Source of the DNA: Clostridia bacterium
GTDB taxonomy: Bacteria; Bacillota; Clostridia; Oscillospirales; Acutalibacteraceae
DNA: 56,096 nt
Assembly (NCBI GenBank): GCA_017431035.1
Contig: JAFRLW010000042.1
Coordinates: 1 to 56,096 of the forward strand
Direction: 5' to 3'
Shown here piece by piece: positions 1-9,624 of this stretch. Under the pieces are notes generated by a model. It worked only from the letters and a program-made list of their open reading frames with translations. It was not told the origin of the DNA and searched no databases. A program made the translations under genes and the position numbers. Every line of letters starts with the position of its first letter. Within the stretch, counting starts at the first letter, position 1.

Positions 1-915
1 GCTCAGATGGACGGTGCTATCCTTGTTATCGCTGCTACCGACGGTCCTATGGCTCAGACTAAAGAGCACCTTCTTCTTGCTCGTCAGGTTGGCGTTCCGT
101 CAATCGTTGTATTCATGAACAAGGTTGACCAGGTAGACGACGAAGAACTTCTCGACCTCGTTGAGATGGAAGTTCGTGAAACACTTGATAAATATGAATT
201 CCCCGGCGACGATACTCCGGTTATCAAGGGCTCTGCTCTTGTTGCTCTTGAGTGCACTTCTACCGATCCTAACGCTCCTGAATATGCGCCTATCAAGGAA
301 CTTATGGATGCAGTTGACAGCTACATCCCGACTCCTGACCGTAAGTCAGATATGCCGTTCCTTATGCCTATCGAGGACGTTATGACCATTTCCGGTCGTG
401 GTACTGTTGTTACCGGCCGTGTTGAGCGTGGTCAGCTTAAAGCAGGCGACGAAGTTGAAATCATCGGTCTTACCGAAGAGAGAGCAAAGACTGTTGTTAC
501 CTCTATGGAAATGTTCCGTAAGACTCTTGATTACTGTGAGGCCGGCGATAACGTTGGCGCACTTCTCCGTGGCGTAGGCCGTGATGAAGTTGAGCGTGGT
601 CAGGTTCTCTGCAAACCCGGCTCAATCAATCCTCACACCAAGTTCCATGGTCAGGTTTACGTTCTTACTAAAGAAGAGGGCGGCCGTCATACTCCGTTCT
701 TCAACAACTATCGTCCTCAGTTCTATTTCAGAACTACCGACGTTACCGGTGTTGTATCTCTTCCCGCAGGCACTGAGATGTGCATGCCCGGCGATAACGT
801 AGAGATGGATGTTGAACTCATCACTCCTATCGCTATTGAAGAGGGTCTTCGTTTCGCTATCCGTGAGGGTGGTAGAACCGTAGGTTCCGGCGTTGTTACC
901 AAGATCAACGGCTAA
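1..915 (+). CDS. tuf: Elongation factor Tu, 5'-truncated by window edge
   Basis: EF-Tu is the GTPase that delivers aminoacyl-tRNA to the ribosomal A site. The frame is open from base 1 and gives 304 residues, so roughly the first 95 residues (P-loop and switch I) lie outside the window. The NKVD guanine-specificity motif (from about residue 40), the GSAL G5 motif, and domains 2 and 3 ([13 protein letters not shown] onward to the C-terminal VTKING) are intact. Codon use is strongly biased, as expected of a highly expressed gene. A strong hairpin terminator follows, so tuf is the last gene of its operon. Identification is secure; whether a second tuf copy exists cannot be seen here. Confidence 0.98.
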   Translation, partial: AQMDGAILVIAATDGPMAQTKEHLLLARQVGVPSIVVFMNKVDQVDDEELLDLVEMEVRETLDKYEFPGDDTPVIKGSALVALECTSTDPNAPEYAPIKELMDAVDSYIPTPDRKSDMPFLMPIEDVMTISGRGTVVTGRVERGQLKAGDEVEIIGLTEERAKTVVTSMEMFRKTLDYCEAGDNVGALLRGVGRDEVERGQVLCKPGSINPHTKFHGQVYVLTKEEGGRHTPFFNNYRPQFYFRTTDVTGVVSLPAGTEMCMPGDNVEMDVELITPIAIEEGLRFAIREGGRTVGSGVVTKING

Positions 916-935
916 TCTTCATATTATTCATTTTA

Positions 936-969
936 CCCCGAGCGGTTTATCCGCCCGGGGTATTTTTTT
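936..969 (+). terminator. Rho-independent terminator of tuf
   Basis: CCCCGAGCGG and CCGCCCGGGG form a 10-bp stem with one mismatch around a TTTAT loop, followed by TATTTTTTT. It starts 20 bp after the tuf stop codon. Confidence 0.93.
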
Positions 970-986
970 GTTTTCAAACCTTGAAT

Positions 987-1005
987 ATGGCTTATCATTG
1001 ATAAG
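987..1005. repeat. 19-bp copy of the end sequence of the 55806-56088 element
   Basis: ATGGCTTATCATTGATAAG here is identical to 55806-55824, the left end of the inverted-repeat element near the other end of the window. Its core CTTATCATTGATAAG is a perfect odd palindrome with 7-bp arms. Sequence beyond the 19 bp is unrelated. It could be a solo element end or a protein-binding palindrome; it lies 30 bp upstream of the promoter for the 1116 gene. Confidence 0.7.
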
Positions 1006-1034
1006 AAATTATTAAATTATTCACATATATTTGA

Positions 1035-1064
1035 TTGACAAGAAACTATATAATAAAGTATAAT
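1035..1064 (+). promoter_or_regulatory. Sigma-A promoter of the giant secreted protein
   Basis: TTGACA (1035-1040), 18-bp spacer, TATAAT (1059-1064), in AT-rich sequence. The predicted start leaves a leader of about 45 nt that contains the GGGAGG ribosome-binding site at 1102-1107. Confidence 0.8.
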
Positions 1065-1115
1065 ATATAATAAGATTATAAGGCGAAGTTTATCTTCAGC
1101 CGGGAGGAATGGCTT

Positions 1116-4100
1116 TTGAAAAAAACGGTTAAAATGATAAAGAAAATCAGCGCATTGATGCTAAGCATAATCCTTGCGGTTACGCTTTTTAGTGTTGTGC
1201 CTATAGTAGAGGCGGAGGGACCTGTTTGGTCGGAGGCTTTTGCCAAAAAACTTATAAACGACCATCCGCTATCAGACGGTCAGGTCTATGTCGGCTACGG
1301 CAAAAAGAGCATTATGCCCCGCGCGAGCGAGAGCAATAAACTACCTCTTTCCGGATACGGCAGAGAAGAAGACCGCCTTGCCATAATCGGCGGAACGAAT
1401 ACCGCCATGCAGCAGGAGTTATACACTATCGTTACCGCGGTTATGGACGGAAAGGGCAACCTTATGATCTTTATCGTAAACGATTTGTCCCGTGCTTCAA
1501 GAGCAACTCAGATTTCCGACAAAGTATCAAAAAGAACAGGTATTCCGGCAGACAAGATTTTTGTTTCTGGTACGCATTCTCACGCGTCAGTAGCACAGGG
1601 TATAAGCAGTAATAAAGTATCCGCCGACCTTGATAACTATCTTTTGTATGTAGACGAGCAGACCGCGGAAGCGACGGTTGAGGCGGTAAAAGACCTTTAT
1701 CCTTCCGATATGTATGTAAAAAGTGTAAAAGCGGAAGACAACGGCAAACCCACAATCAACTTTATAAGACATTATACAACTAGTAAAAAGGATTATAACG
1801 GCGACCCGGTTACCTATGCCAATAACCACGGATATTACTATTGGACCGGCAGCAAATGGGCTACGGCTTCAGATTATATAACAGGACACCTCACCCAGTC
1901 GGATACGGAACTTCAGGTTGTAAGATTTGAAAGAGGCGACAATAATAATGTTCTTATGTGCAACTTCCAGGTACATCCGACCATACAGGGCGGTTCCGAT
2001 CAACTTGTTGCTTCATCTGACATAGTAGGTACTTTCCGCAACGCGATAGAGAGAGAACTGCCTAATTACCGTTCGATATATTTCCAGGGCGCCGCGGGTA
2101 ACCTCAACCCGAGGAGTGATATCAGCGGAGAGCATTATTCCGAAAAGAACAATTCCGGCGCAGTTAAATATGTAGATGTAAACGGAAGCGGAGAAACAAT
2201 AACCTGGAATAAAGGCACAGAGGGCGTTACCCTTTCCTCCGGTAACGGTCGTACTGAATCGCAGGCGAGAGCTCTTGCGGCGTACCTTATCGGTAATAAA
2301 CTTGCGTCTTATCTTATAAATAACTTTAATATTTCAACTTTTACCCCGGTTAACGGCGGTACGGTTAAAAGCCAAAAGTATACATACAGCGCGCCGTACC
2401 GTGACGATTACGACGATGTCACCGTAAATTCGGCGGAGTATCTGAATGCGCTTATATGGAATCCCACCAACAACAATTTAAAGAAAATCATTTACGGTTC
2501 ATATCCCTTTACCGACGCTCATATAGAATATATGTCCGTTATCAATGAGACGGTCACCACTGCTCAGATAGACGAGGTTAAAACGCGATCTGAAAGAACC
2601 GACCTGACCGACGAACAGGCAACTACAATAGCGAAGTTCTTAAAAAGAGTCAGAAGTACCATTGACTCAGACTCTATTTTCTATAATGGCAGTACATATA
2701 TGTTCTTTAAAACATATTACAGTTCTTCCAAGAGATATAATAGCATTGACAATTTTGCGACAACAATACCGCAGAAAGCCCGCACAAGACTTATAAATCT
2801 GCTCGGACATCTGGTTCAGTCTAAAGAACACAGTAGAATTATACAAAGCCCCTATCATTCAAACGCTATTATAACGGCGGCAACCGCTAAAGAAAAGGTT
2901 GTAGCCGACCTTTATACTGCGACGATAGGCGATGTATCTTTTGCAACATTCCCCGGCGAGATGTTTGATACCAACGGTAAGTATGTCAAAGAGAATACCG
3001 CCTCAAAGATGACTATTATTATGGGCTATTCCAACGGCGCCACAGGCGGATATTTCCCCTCGGCTTACGGTTTCCTTTACACGACTTACGAGAGCGATAC
3101 AACAAAGATAAAACAGGGCGTTGCGGAACTCTGGGCAGGCCTTCAGACCGACAGCGTTTCCGACCTCACTTTTGACGGCGATACTTATGAGATGAGCGTA
3201 GGCGATACAAAAACTCTTCTTAAAGCGTCGGGCGAAAAACTCTATAATCATACCGACAGTTTTGATTACAGCCTCGGCAGTCAGTATTCAGGAGGCAGCG
3301 ACCTTGCCAAGTATTCTTACAGCAATATCAGCACCACCTGGTCAAGTTCAAACACATCTGTCGCTACCGTAGACTCAAACGGTAAAATCACCGCAAGAGG
3401 AAACGGAACGGCGACCATTACAGTCGTTCATAAGAGCGGTAACGCCGCCGGCAGTTATACCGGTTCGGCTTCCTGTACGGTTGTCGTAAGCGGACACAGC
3501 CATTGTGACGACTGCGCGAAATATGACTGTAAAGATATTTCTCACGCAAAGTATACCTATACAAAGTGGACTTCCACAACCACACTCCCCACTACAAAAG
3601 GACACTATTATTTACAGAACAATGTAACCCTTTCCGCACCCGCTGTTATAAGCCAGGATGTTACAATCTGCCTTAACGGTAAAAAGGTAACGGCTAACTC
3701 CGCTGACGGCGGAATTACGGTAAACGGCGGAAGCCTCACCCTTTGCGATTGCAGGGATACAGGTTCTGTCATAAACGGAAAAACAACCGCTACCGCGCCT
3801 CTTTTGAATATACAAAACGGAACATTCCGCATAACCGGCGGTTCCGTGGACAATTCCCGCGTTACAGAGTCCGATGTATCCGCCGTAACGGTTGAGGCGG
3901 ACGGTCCAATGCTTATTGAGGGCGGCGGCGCGATTCTAGGCGGTACCACTATTGCTAGAGGCGCTACTGTCTCAAACCGCGGTACGCTTGTTATGACAGG
4001 CGGCGGTGTGGCAGGAGGTACTACAACCGACCTTGGCGGCGCGATTTACTGCAAAGGTAAAAAGACCGAACTTAAAGGCGGTACCGTAACCGGCGGCGAG

Positions 4101-7100
4101 GCAAATATGGGCGGCGCGCTCTATGTTGCCGATAAAACCACCGTTATAAACGGCGCTACCGTTCAGGGCGGTAAAGCAACAAACGGCGGTACGATAACCG
4201 TTGACTCTGACGATATACTCACAATCTCCGGCGGTATTATTTCCGGCGGCGAGGCAAAATCCGGCGGATGTATCTATATGACCAAGGCGTCAACCGTAAA
4301 TATGACGGGCGGCACCATTACAGGCGGTGTTTCCAAAAACGCGGAAGCATCCGCGCTCGGCGGTAACATCTATATGTACTCCTCCGCGGGATATCAGTCG
4401 GTATTCAATATGTCGGGCGGTACCATTGATAATGGTTCGGCATACGGTATGGGCGGAAACTTATATGTTAACGCCGAAAGTATATTTAACATGTCGGGCG
4501 GTACTATACAGAACGGTACTTCAAATAAATTTGTTCCGCTTGAGGGCAGTGCGACCGGCGGTCACGGCGGAAATGTTTATCTCGCCGGTCAATTCAATAT
4601 GTCTGACGGTACTATTACCGCGGGCGTGGCTATGGGTTCCGGCGGCGGTAACTTCTCTATAAACGGCGGAACGCCTAAACTCACTATGACCGGCGGAATT
4701 ATAAAGAACGGCGTATCTCCCATAGAAGGCAGAGGAAATGTTTATATCTGGAACAACGCTTCGGGCGTATGCCTTGATATGTCGGGCGGTAAAATCACCG
4801 ATGATTCGGGACTCCTGAGAAAATCAGGCGGTTACGGCGGCGGCGTTTATGTTACAGATAAAAACGCAAACGGTGAAGTTATTGACCGTACTATCAGAAT
4901 TTCAGGAAACGCGGTAATTGACGGTAACATTTTAAAGCATATATACAACGCCTCAAGCGGCTCTACAACCTATGAGTACCAGAATGTTTATCTGCAAACA
5001 GGAAAATATATTACCGTAGGCGACTGCGTATCGGCGTATGTTAAAGTTACTATGCAGGATGTTACTGCGGATGACGGCGTATTCACGGTAGGCGGCGCAA
5101 ACGCGAGAAGTTCGTTTGCCTATGACAAAGCGGGATATTATGCGGTAAAGAGCGGAGAAAATCTCGCTTTCAGCGAGACGCCGGACACTTCAAGCGATGA
5201 ATTAAAGGCAAGAGAGGGAACACCTTCCGATATTCCGCTTCCCACAAGTGACGCACCCGAAAAAGACGATTATCTCCACTTTAATATAGCAAACGGCTCT
5301 ACACTTGACGTTTCAACCAAGATAAGCGGTGTCACAAGTGTCAAAAAGACTTCAAACGGCGCTTACACCACCCTTACCGGCACAAAAGTTAAAGGCACAA
5401 AAGACGGCGTTGCCGATACATTTGAGGCGGTAACAAACAGCGGCACAGTTAAGTTTGTTGTTGCGGTAGGTCACTATCATTGTCTTGAATGCGGAACATT
5501 CGGCTGTCAGATTCATAATAATATATCTTTCACCGCAAGCAGTTCGTTTAGTATTTCTACCAGTACCAACACTTATCTTACCGGTGATGTGACTCTTACA
5601 GATGCGGCAAGAAACGGCGGTGACGGCATAACTACCAATATTTGCCTTAACGGATACAGGGTTGACGGTCCTACCAAAAACAGAGCGATGTATATGAACA
5701 AGGCGAATTGCACCCTCTCCATTACCGACTGCAGCGAGGGACAAACGGGTACTATCGCCGCAAACAGCAAAGAAAACACCGATGGTAATGAGGGTTACTT
5801 TAACTGGTCGGGTGCTTTGCTAACGGTTTCAACCAAAAACACCTTTAATCTGTACAGAGGTACGCTTGATTCTTCGGCCGTTATTCAAAACGGCAGTACG
5901 TATGGCGGAGTTGTTACGAACTCGGGTACTCTCAATATGTACGGCGGTAAAATGATAGGCGGTATCGGTGCCAGAGGCGGCGGAATATATTACAGTTCAA
6001 ATACTGCCAGCGAATTCAATATGTACGGCGGTACTCTGGACGCTTATAATGTGGTTACTTCCTGGGGTACGCTTATACAGACTAACGGTAAGATAAATCT
6101 GTATAACGGACGGATGATAGGCGGTACTCATACTATCAGCGGAAACAGTAAATCAAATTATTATAATTCTTCCGGATATTATGGCGCCATAACTCTCTTA
6201 AACGGTGCCGTTATGACAGTAAACGGCGGTGTTATTCAGGACGGTACCGCTATCAGAGAAGTAGTATATAACGAGGACGGCTCTATAGTAGGTATAAGGC
6301 ACCCCGGCGGTAATATCCACGTAAAAAGCGGCGCTACACTAAATATAAACGGCGGTATCATAGCAAACGGCACGGCGTACGGCACGGGAGGAAATCTGAA
6401 TATTGATGCCGGCGCAACAGTCAATATGACCGGCGGCGTTATCAAAGACGGTAAAGCTTATAAAGTTGATTTTGACGCAAGCGCCAACGGTTCGCACGGC
6501 GGAAATGTTCTTGACAACGGTACATTTAATATGTCCGGCGGTACGATTGAGGGAGGTATTTCCTATGACGCCCCCGGCGGAAATGTTTCGGTATATTCAA
6601 CCAACGCTTTATTCAATATGACCGGCGGCGTTATCAAAAACGGTGTTTCCACTTCTGCCCGTAAAGGTTCCGGAAACGTCGGCGTTTGGTACCATGCGGG
6701 TAATCTGGAGGGTACAAAGATAGCCTTTGATATGTCGGGCGGTCTTATAACCTGCGATGACGGATTTGAAGCGCCTGCGGGAATGTATGCCGGCGGAATT
6801 AGGTCCTATTACTCGGGAGAAGGATATCAGAAACGCGTGCGTATAAGCGGTTCGGCCAACATATACGCAAGCAACGGCTTAAACCTTTATGTTGACGATA
6901 ACGAAACAGCCATTATAAATATAGGCGAACTCAACAGCGACGCGAATATCTATACAACACTTATTTCGAAATGCAATATTGCCTACGATGTCCCCGCTTC
7001 TTCACTTGCCTATATCAAATCGGGCGCTACGGGTAAATATGTTCTTTCATACGACAGCACGACAGGTATACTGTCTTCCGTTCCGGGAGATAAGACCCAG

Positions 7101-7913
7101 GCGGCTGCATTCATACAGACCTACCTGACTGCTGCCGACGGTCACTATTTCACCGACCCCGCCAACCCCGCGGACTCCGAGCGCGTTCTCTCAAGCGGAA
7201 TAAACGCTTACTGGAACGCTTTGAGCAGCGAGGAACAGAACGATATAAACAATGTTTATAATTCTTTATGCGGCGTAAGTGATATAAGCGCGTTGCTCGC
7301 CGGTGCGGCTACAAACCTTGCCGCACAAAAAGCGGAAGCACAGGAGTTTGTCAATAATTATTTTAAGAAAGACTCCGCGGTTATTACCGATGTTACAGGT
7401 TTTGCCGAGGCGGTAACGCTTGACGGGTTCTTTGCCGAGAAAGGCACATACGAGGCTTGGGAAGAAAAGAGCGAGGGAGTAAAACTCCTTGCCGACAATA
7501 TAGTTTCGGCACAGTCAAATGATAAGAACGTTGACGAAATCATAGAAATGGTTAAAGAGTATATGAGAATGCTCAATGTAAATATCATAGTAGGCCAAGA
7601 TAAAAAGGATTATATATTCTTTGCCGGTGTCGATAATCTTTCCGATTATAAGAGTGTAGGCTTTGTGATAGACTACGGTTACGCGGTAACAACGCTTACT
7701 ACAACATCTGTCTGCACTTCCGATATGTTCGGTAAAAACGGCATTCCCACTACCGACGAAATGCCCGGCGATACGCAGTATATCTTTAAGTGTGATTACA
7801 GACTCTATATGCGTGACTATAACAGCAATGCGACAGTACGCGCCTTCCTTGTAAAGAACAACGGAGAGATTATTTACGGTAACCCCGAGAACATCACATT
7901 CTCCGTGAACTAA
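1116..7913 (+). CDS. Giant secreted protein: ceramidase-like domain, Ig-like domain, two beta-helix modules
   Basis: A 2265-residue exported protein starting at TTG, 8 nt after GGGAGG. Residues 1-34 are a signal peptide. Residues about 55-680 resemble the neutral/alkaline ceramidase family: VGYGKKSIMPR...GYG, GTHSHAS (H154, H156), NFQVHPT (H287), a QGAAGNLNP motif (about 325-334) and a late FPGEMF. In characterised ceramidases the equivalent of the last-but-one motif is GDVSPN with a nucleophilic Ser; here that position reads Asn. Residues about 686-790 are a bacterial Ig-like (Big_2) domain. Two modules follow (about 792-1385 and 1452-1985), each opening with an HCxxCxxxxC-type motif, a VTLT..ICLNG segment, and then many MTGG.I..G coils typical of a right-handed beta-helix. 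Residues about 1990-2265 are helical and then beta-rich. No LPXTG anchor is visible. Substrate unknown; host sphingolipid or a related amide is an inference. Confidence 0.8.
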   Translation: MKKTVKMIKKISALMLSIILAVTLFSVVPIVEAEGPVWSEAFAKKLINDHPLSDGQVYVGYGKKSIMPRASESNKLPLSGYGREEDRLAIIGGTNTAMQQELYTIVTAVMDGKGNLMIFIVNDLSRASRATQISDKVSKRTGIPADKIFVSGTHSHASVAQGISSNKVSADLDNYLLYVDEQTAEATVEAVKDLYPSDMYVKSVKAEDNGKPTINFIRHYTTSKKDYNGDPVTYANNHGYYYWTGSKWATASDYITGHLTQSDTELQVVRFERGDNNNVLMCNFQVHPTIQGGSDQLVASSDIVGTFRNAIERELPNYRSIYFQGAAGNLNPRSDISGEHYSEKNNSGAVKYVDVNGSGETITWNKGTEGVTLSSGNGRTESQARALAAYLIGNKLASYLINNFNISTFTPVNGGTVKSQKYTYSAPYRDDYDDVTVNSAEYLNALIWNPTNNNLKKIIYGSYPFTDAHIEYMSVINETVTTAQIDEVKTRSERTDLTDEQATTIAKFLKRVRSTIDSDSIFYNGSTYMFFKTYYSSSKRYNSIDNFATTIPQKARTRLINLLGHLVQSKEHSRIIQSPYHSNAIITAATAKEKVVADLYTATIGDVSFATFPGEMFDTNGKYVKENTASKMTIIMGYSNGATGGYFPSAYGFLYTTYESDTTKIKQGVAELWAGLQTDSVSDLTFDGDTYEMSVGDTKTLLKASGEKLYNHTDSFDYSLGSQYSGGSDLAKYSYSNISTTWSSSNTSVATVDSNGKITARGNGTATITVVHKSGNAAGSYTGSASCTVVVSGHSHCDDCAKYDCKDISHAKYTYTKWTSTTTLPTTKGHYYLQNNVTLSAPAVISQDVTICLNGKKVTANSADGGITVNGGSLTLCDCRDTGSVINGKTTATAPLLNIQNGTFRITGGSVDNSRVTESDVSAVTVEADGPMLIEGGGAILGGTTIARGATVSNRGTLVMTGGGVAGGTTTDLGGAIYCKGKKTELKGGTVTGGEANMGGALYVADKTTVINGATVQGGKATNGGTITVDSDDILTISGGIISGGEAKSGGCIYMTKASTVNMTGGTITGGVSKNAEASALGGNIYMYSSAGYQSVFNMSGGTIDNGSAYGMGGNLYVNAESIFNMSGGTIQNGTSNKFVPLEGSATGGHGGNVYLAGQFNMSDGTITAGVAMGSGGGNFSINGGTPKLTMTGGIIKNGVSPIEGRGNVYIWNNASGVCLDMSGGKITDDSGLLRKSGGYGGGVYVTDKNANGEVIDRTIRISGNAVIDGNILKHIYNASSGSTTYEYQNVYLQTGKYITVGDCVSAYVKVTMQDVTADDGVFTVGGANARSSFAYDKAGYYAVKSGENLAFSETPDTSSDELKAREGTPSDIPLPTSDAPEKDDYLHFNIANGSTLDVSTKISGVTSVKKTSNGAYTTLTGTKVKGTKDGVADTFEAVTNSGTVKFVVAVGHYHCLECGTFGCQIHNNISFTASSSFSISTSTNTYLTGDVTLTDAARNGGDGITTNICLNGYRVDGPTKNRAMYMNKANCTLSITDCSEGQTGTIAANSKENTDGNEGYFNWSGALLTVSTKNTFNLYRGTLDSSAVIQNGSTYGGVVTNSGTLNMYGGKMIGGIGARGGGIYYSSNTASEFNMYGGTLDAYNVVTSWGTLIQTNGKINLYNGRMIGGTHTISGNSKSNYYNSSGYYGAITLLNGAVMTVNGGVIQDGTAIREVVYNEDGSIVGIRHPGGNIHVKSGATLNINGGIIANGTAYGTGGNLNIDAGATVNMTGGVIKDGKAYKVDFDASANGSHGGNVLDNGTFNMSGGTIEGGISYDAPGGNVSVYSTNALFNMTGGVIKNGVSTSARKGSGNVGVWYHAGNLEGTKIAFDMSGGLITCDDGFEAPAGMYAGGIRSYYSGEGYQKRVRISGSANIYASNGLNLYVDDNETAIINIGELNSDANIYTTLISKCNIAYDVPASSLAYIKSGATGKYVLSYDSTTGILSSVPGDKTQAAAFIQTYLTAADGHYFTDPANPADSERVLSSGINAYWNALSSEEQNDINNVYNSLCGVSDISALLAGAATNLAAQKAEAQEFVNNYFKKDSAVITDVTGFAEAVTLDGFFAEKGTYEAWEEKSEGVKLLADNIVSAQSNDKNVDEIIEMVKEYMRMLNVNIIVGQDKKDYIFFAGVDNLSDYKSVGFVIDYGYAVTTLTTTSVCTSDMFGKNGIPTTDEMPGDTQYIFKCDYRLYMRDYNSNATVRAFLVKNNGEIIYGNPENITFSVN

Positions 7914-7920
7914 ACATTAA

Positions 7921-7954
7921 AAAACCGTTCAGGCTCAGCTTGAACGGTTTTTTG
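7921..7954 (+). terminator. Terminator after the giant protein gene
   Basis: AAAACCGTTCA / TGAACGGTTTT form an 11-bp stem with a 9-nt loop and a T-run, starting 8 bp after the stop codon. Confidence 0.92.
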
Positions 7955-7998
7955 TATAAATATTTCCTTTCACCCCAAAATATAAGGGGTGACTTTTT

Positions 7999-9591
7999 TT
8001 GAAAAAAACATATTTTTATAATTTTAATTTAAGGCTTGTCGCAACATTTTTTGTTTTGTTCTGTTTATTTCTTTTCACCGTCCTTAAAATAATATCCATT
8101 AATTTAAAAGACTACGATAAACTCGCCGCCGAGCAAAGTTCCATAAAAATTGAGGCAGGGAACACAAGAGGCAGTATACTTGATAAAAACGGGTTTCCGC
8201 TCACTAATTCAAAAACCGTAAACCTCGCCGCAATAAATCCCACAAAAAGCGCCATATCAGAGGTCAACAGTTTGCTTAAAGGGGAAGAGAGGGCAAAGGC
8301 TTTAGAGCAACTGAATAATAATAAACCTTGTCTTTGCATTTTGCCTTATAACAACAACGTGAACGGAATTACGGTAAAAACCGTGCCGGTAAGGGTTACC
8401 GAAAACACCGTTTGTCATCATATTGTCGGATATCTTGACGGAGAGTATAACGGCGCATACGGTATAGAAAAGGCTTATAACGATATTCTCGGTGACAAAA
8501 CGCCCCTTGTCGCCAACTTTACATCTGACGGTAAAGGCAATGTACTTTTGGGCGTTGAGCCGTATTTCACAGGGGGAGAAGACGCTTTGTCAAATGCCGT
8601 TTATCTCACTATCGATATAAACATTCAAAAACAGGTTGAAGAGATATCAAAAGACCTCACAACCGGCGCAGTTGTTGTAGCGGAAAGTAAAAGCAATAAA
8701 ATTGTTGCTATGGTGTCGCTGCCGGACTTTTCGCCTTATGATATATCAGCGAGTTTAAGTAAAGAAAACTCACCGCTTGTCAATAAATGTCTTAATTGTT
8801 ATAACGTAGGCTCCGCTTTCAAACCTGCAATAGCAGCAGGGGCAATAAAAGAGGGACTTGTTGATTATACTGTAGACTGCACCGGAAGTTTAAGTATAGA
8901 AAACAGGGTTTTTAATTGTCACAAAAGGGACGGGCACGGCAGTACCGATTTGATAAGCGCCATAAAAAACTCCTGCAACTGCTATTTTTATAATTTGTCA
9001 GGCAAAATGAGCAGTGACGCTTTGTATAAAAGCGCCGAATACTTTTCACTTTCCGGCAGAACTAAAATTGCCGATAATTTATATTCTGATTTCGGCGTAA
9101 TACCGAGCAAAACAAAACTCAATACACTTTCAAGCAAAGCCAATTTTGCGATAGGTCAGGGGGATGTTATGCTAAGCCCCGTTTCTATGCTCAATTTATA
9201 TAGCGCCATAGCAAACGGCGGAGAATACTATATTCCTTCGGTAGTTGAGAAAACCATAATAGACGGGGTATCTCACCCTTATGACAAAGGACTGCCGACT
9301 AAGGCGATAGACAGTAAAACGGCTGAGTTTTTGAAAAGAGCTATGATAGAGGTTATTGAAAGCGGAACGGGTGTTGAAGCTAAGAGCGACAAAGTATCTG
9401 CGGCGGGAAAAACTGCCACCGCCGAAACCGGCAGAATAGACCAAAACGGCAACCGAATAACAAACAGTTGGTTTTGCGGCTTTTTCCCGGTAGAAGACCC
9501 AAAGTATACCGTTATAATAATGTCAGACGGAAAACACAACAAAACCCCTGCCGAGATTTTTAAGGCTATTAGTGAAACGATTACAAGATAA
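7999..9591 (+). CDS. Class B penicillin-binding protein (peptidoglycan transpeptidase)
   Basis: A membrane-anchored D,D-transpeptidase that cross-links peptidoglycan. The start is TTG (7999), behind an AAGGGGTGA ribosome-binding site. Residues about 12-34 are a single N-terminal membrane anchor. The PBP dimerisation-type region begins with RGSILDKNG (58-66). The transpeptidase domain carries the three class motifs: SAFK with nucleophile S272, SCN at 325-327, and KTA at 471-473. At 530 aa it is shorter than FtsI or SpoVD and has no C-terminal PASTA domain, so its role (elongation, division or spore cortex) cannot be assigned. It stands alone between two terminators. Confidence 0.9.
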   Translation: MKKTYFYNFNLRLVATFFVLFCLFLFTVLKIISINLKDYDKLAAEQSSIKIEAGNTRGSILDKNGFPLTNSKTVNLAAINPTKSAISEVNSLLKGEERAKALEQLNNNKPCLCILPYNNNVNGITVKTVPVRVTENTVCHHIVGYLDGEYNGAYGIEKAYNDILGDKTPLVANFTSDGKGNVLLGVEPYFTGGEDALSNAVYLTIDINIQKQVEEISKDLTTGAVVVAESKSNKIVAMVSLPDFSPYDISASLSKENSPLVNKCLNCYNVGSAFKPAIAAGAIKEGLVDYTVDCTGSLSIENRVFNCHKRDGHGSTDLISAIKNSCNCYFYNLSGKMSSDALYKSAEYFSLSGRTKIADNLYSDFGVIPSKTKLNTLSSKANFAIGQGDVMLSPVSMLNLYSAIANGGEYYIPSVVEKTIIDGVSHPYDKGLPTKAIDSKTAEFLKRAMIEVIESGTGVEAKSDKVSAAGKTATAETGRIDQNGNRITNSWFCGFFPVEDPKYTVIIMSDGKHNKTPAEIFKAISETITR

Positions 9592-9624
9592 AAAATCCCC
9601 GATTATTTAATCGGGGATTTTTTT
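9592..9624. terminator. Bidirectional terminator between PBP and mecA-like gene
   Basis: A 14-bp perfect stem (9592-9605 with 9608-9621) has A-rich and T-rich flanks, so it can end both the plus-strand PBP gene and the convergent minus-strand gene ending at 9623. Confidence 0.92.

Noticed and set aside
3608-3949. Open frames on the opposite strand of the giant gene
   Set aside because: They arise from the repetitive Gly-rich codons (GGC/GGT) of the beta-helix; there is no ribosome-binding site and composition is low-complexity.
4000-6800. Tandem DNA repeat or CRISPR-like array in the giant gene
   Set aside because: The periodicity is at protein level (beta-helix coils) with variable spacing and sequence; there are no conserved repeats with unique spacers. 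No CRISPR array was seen anywhere in the window.
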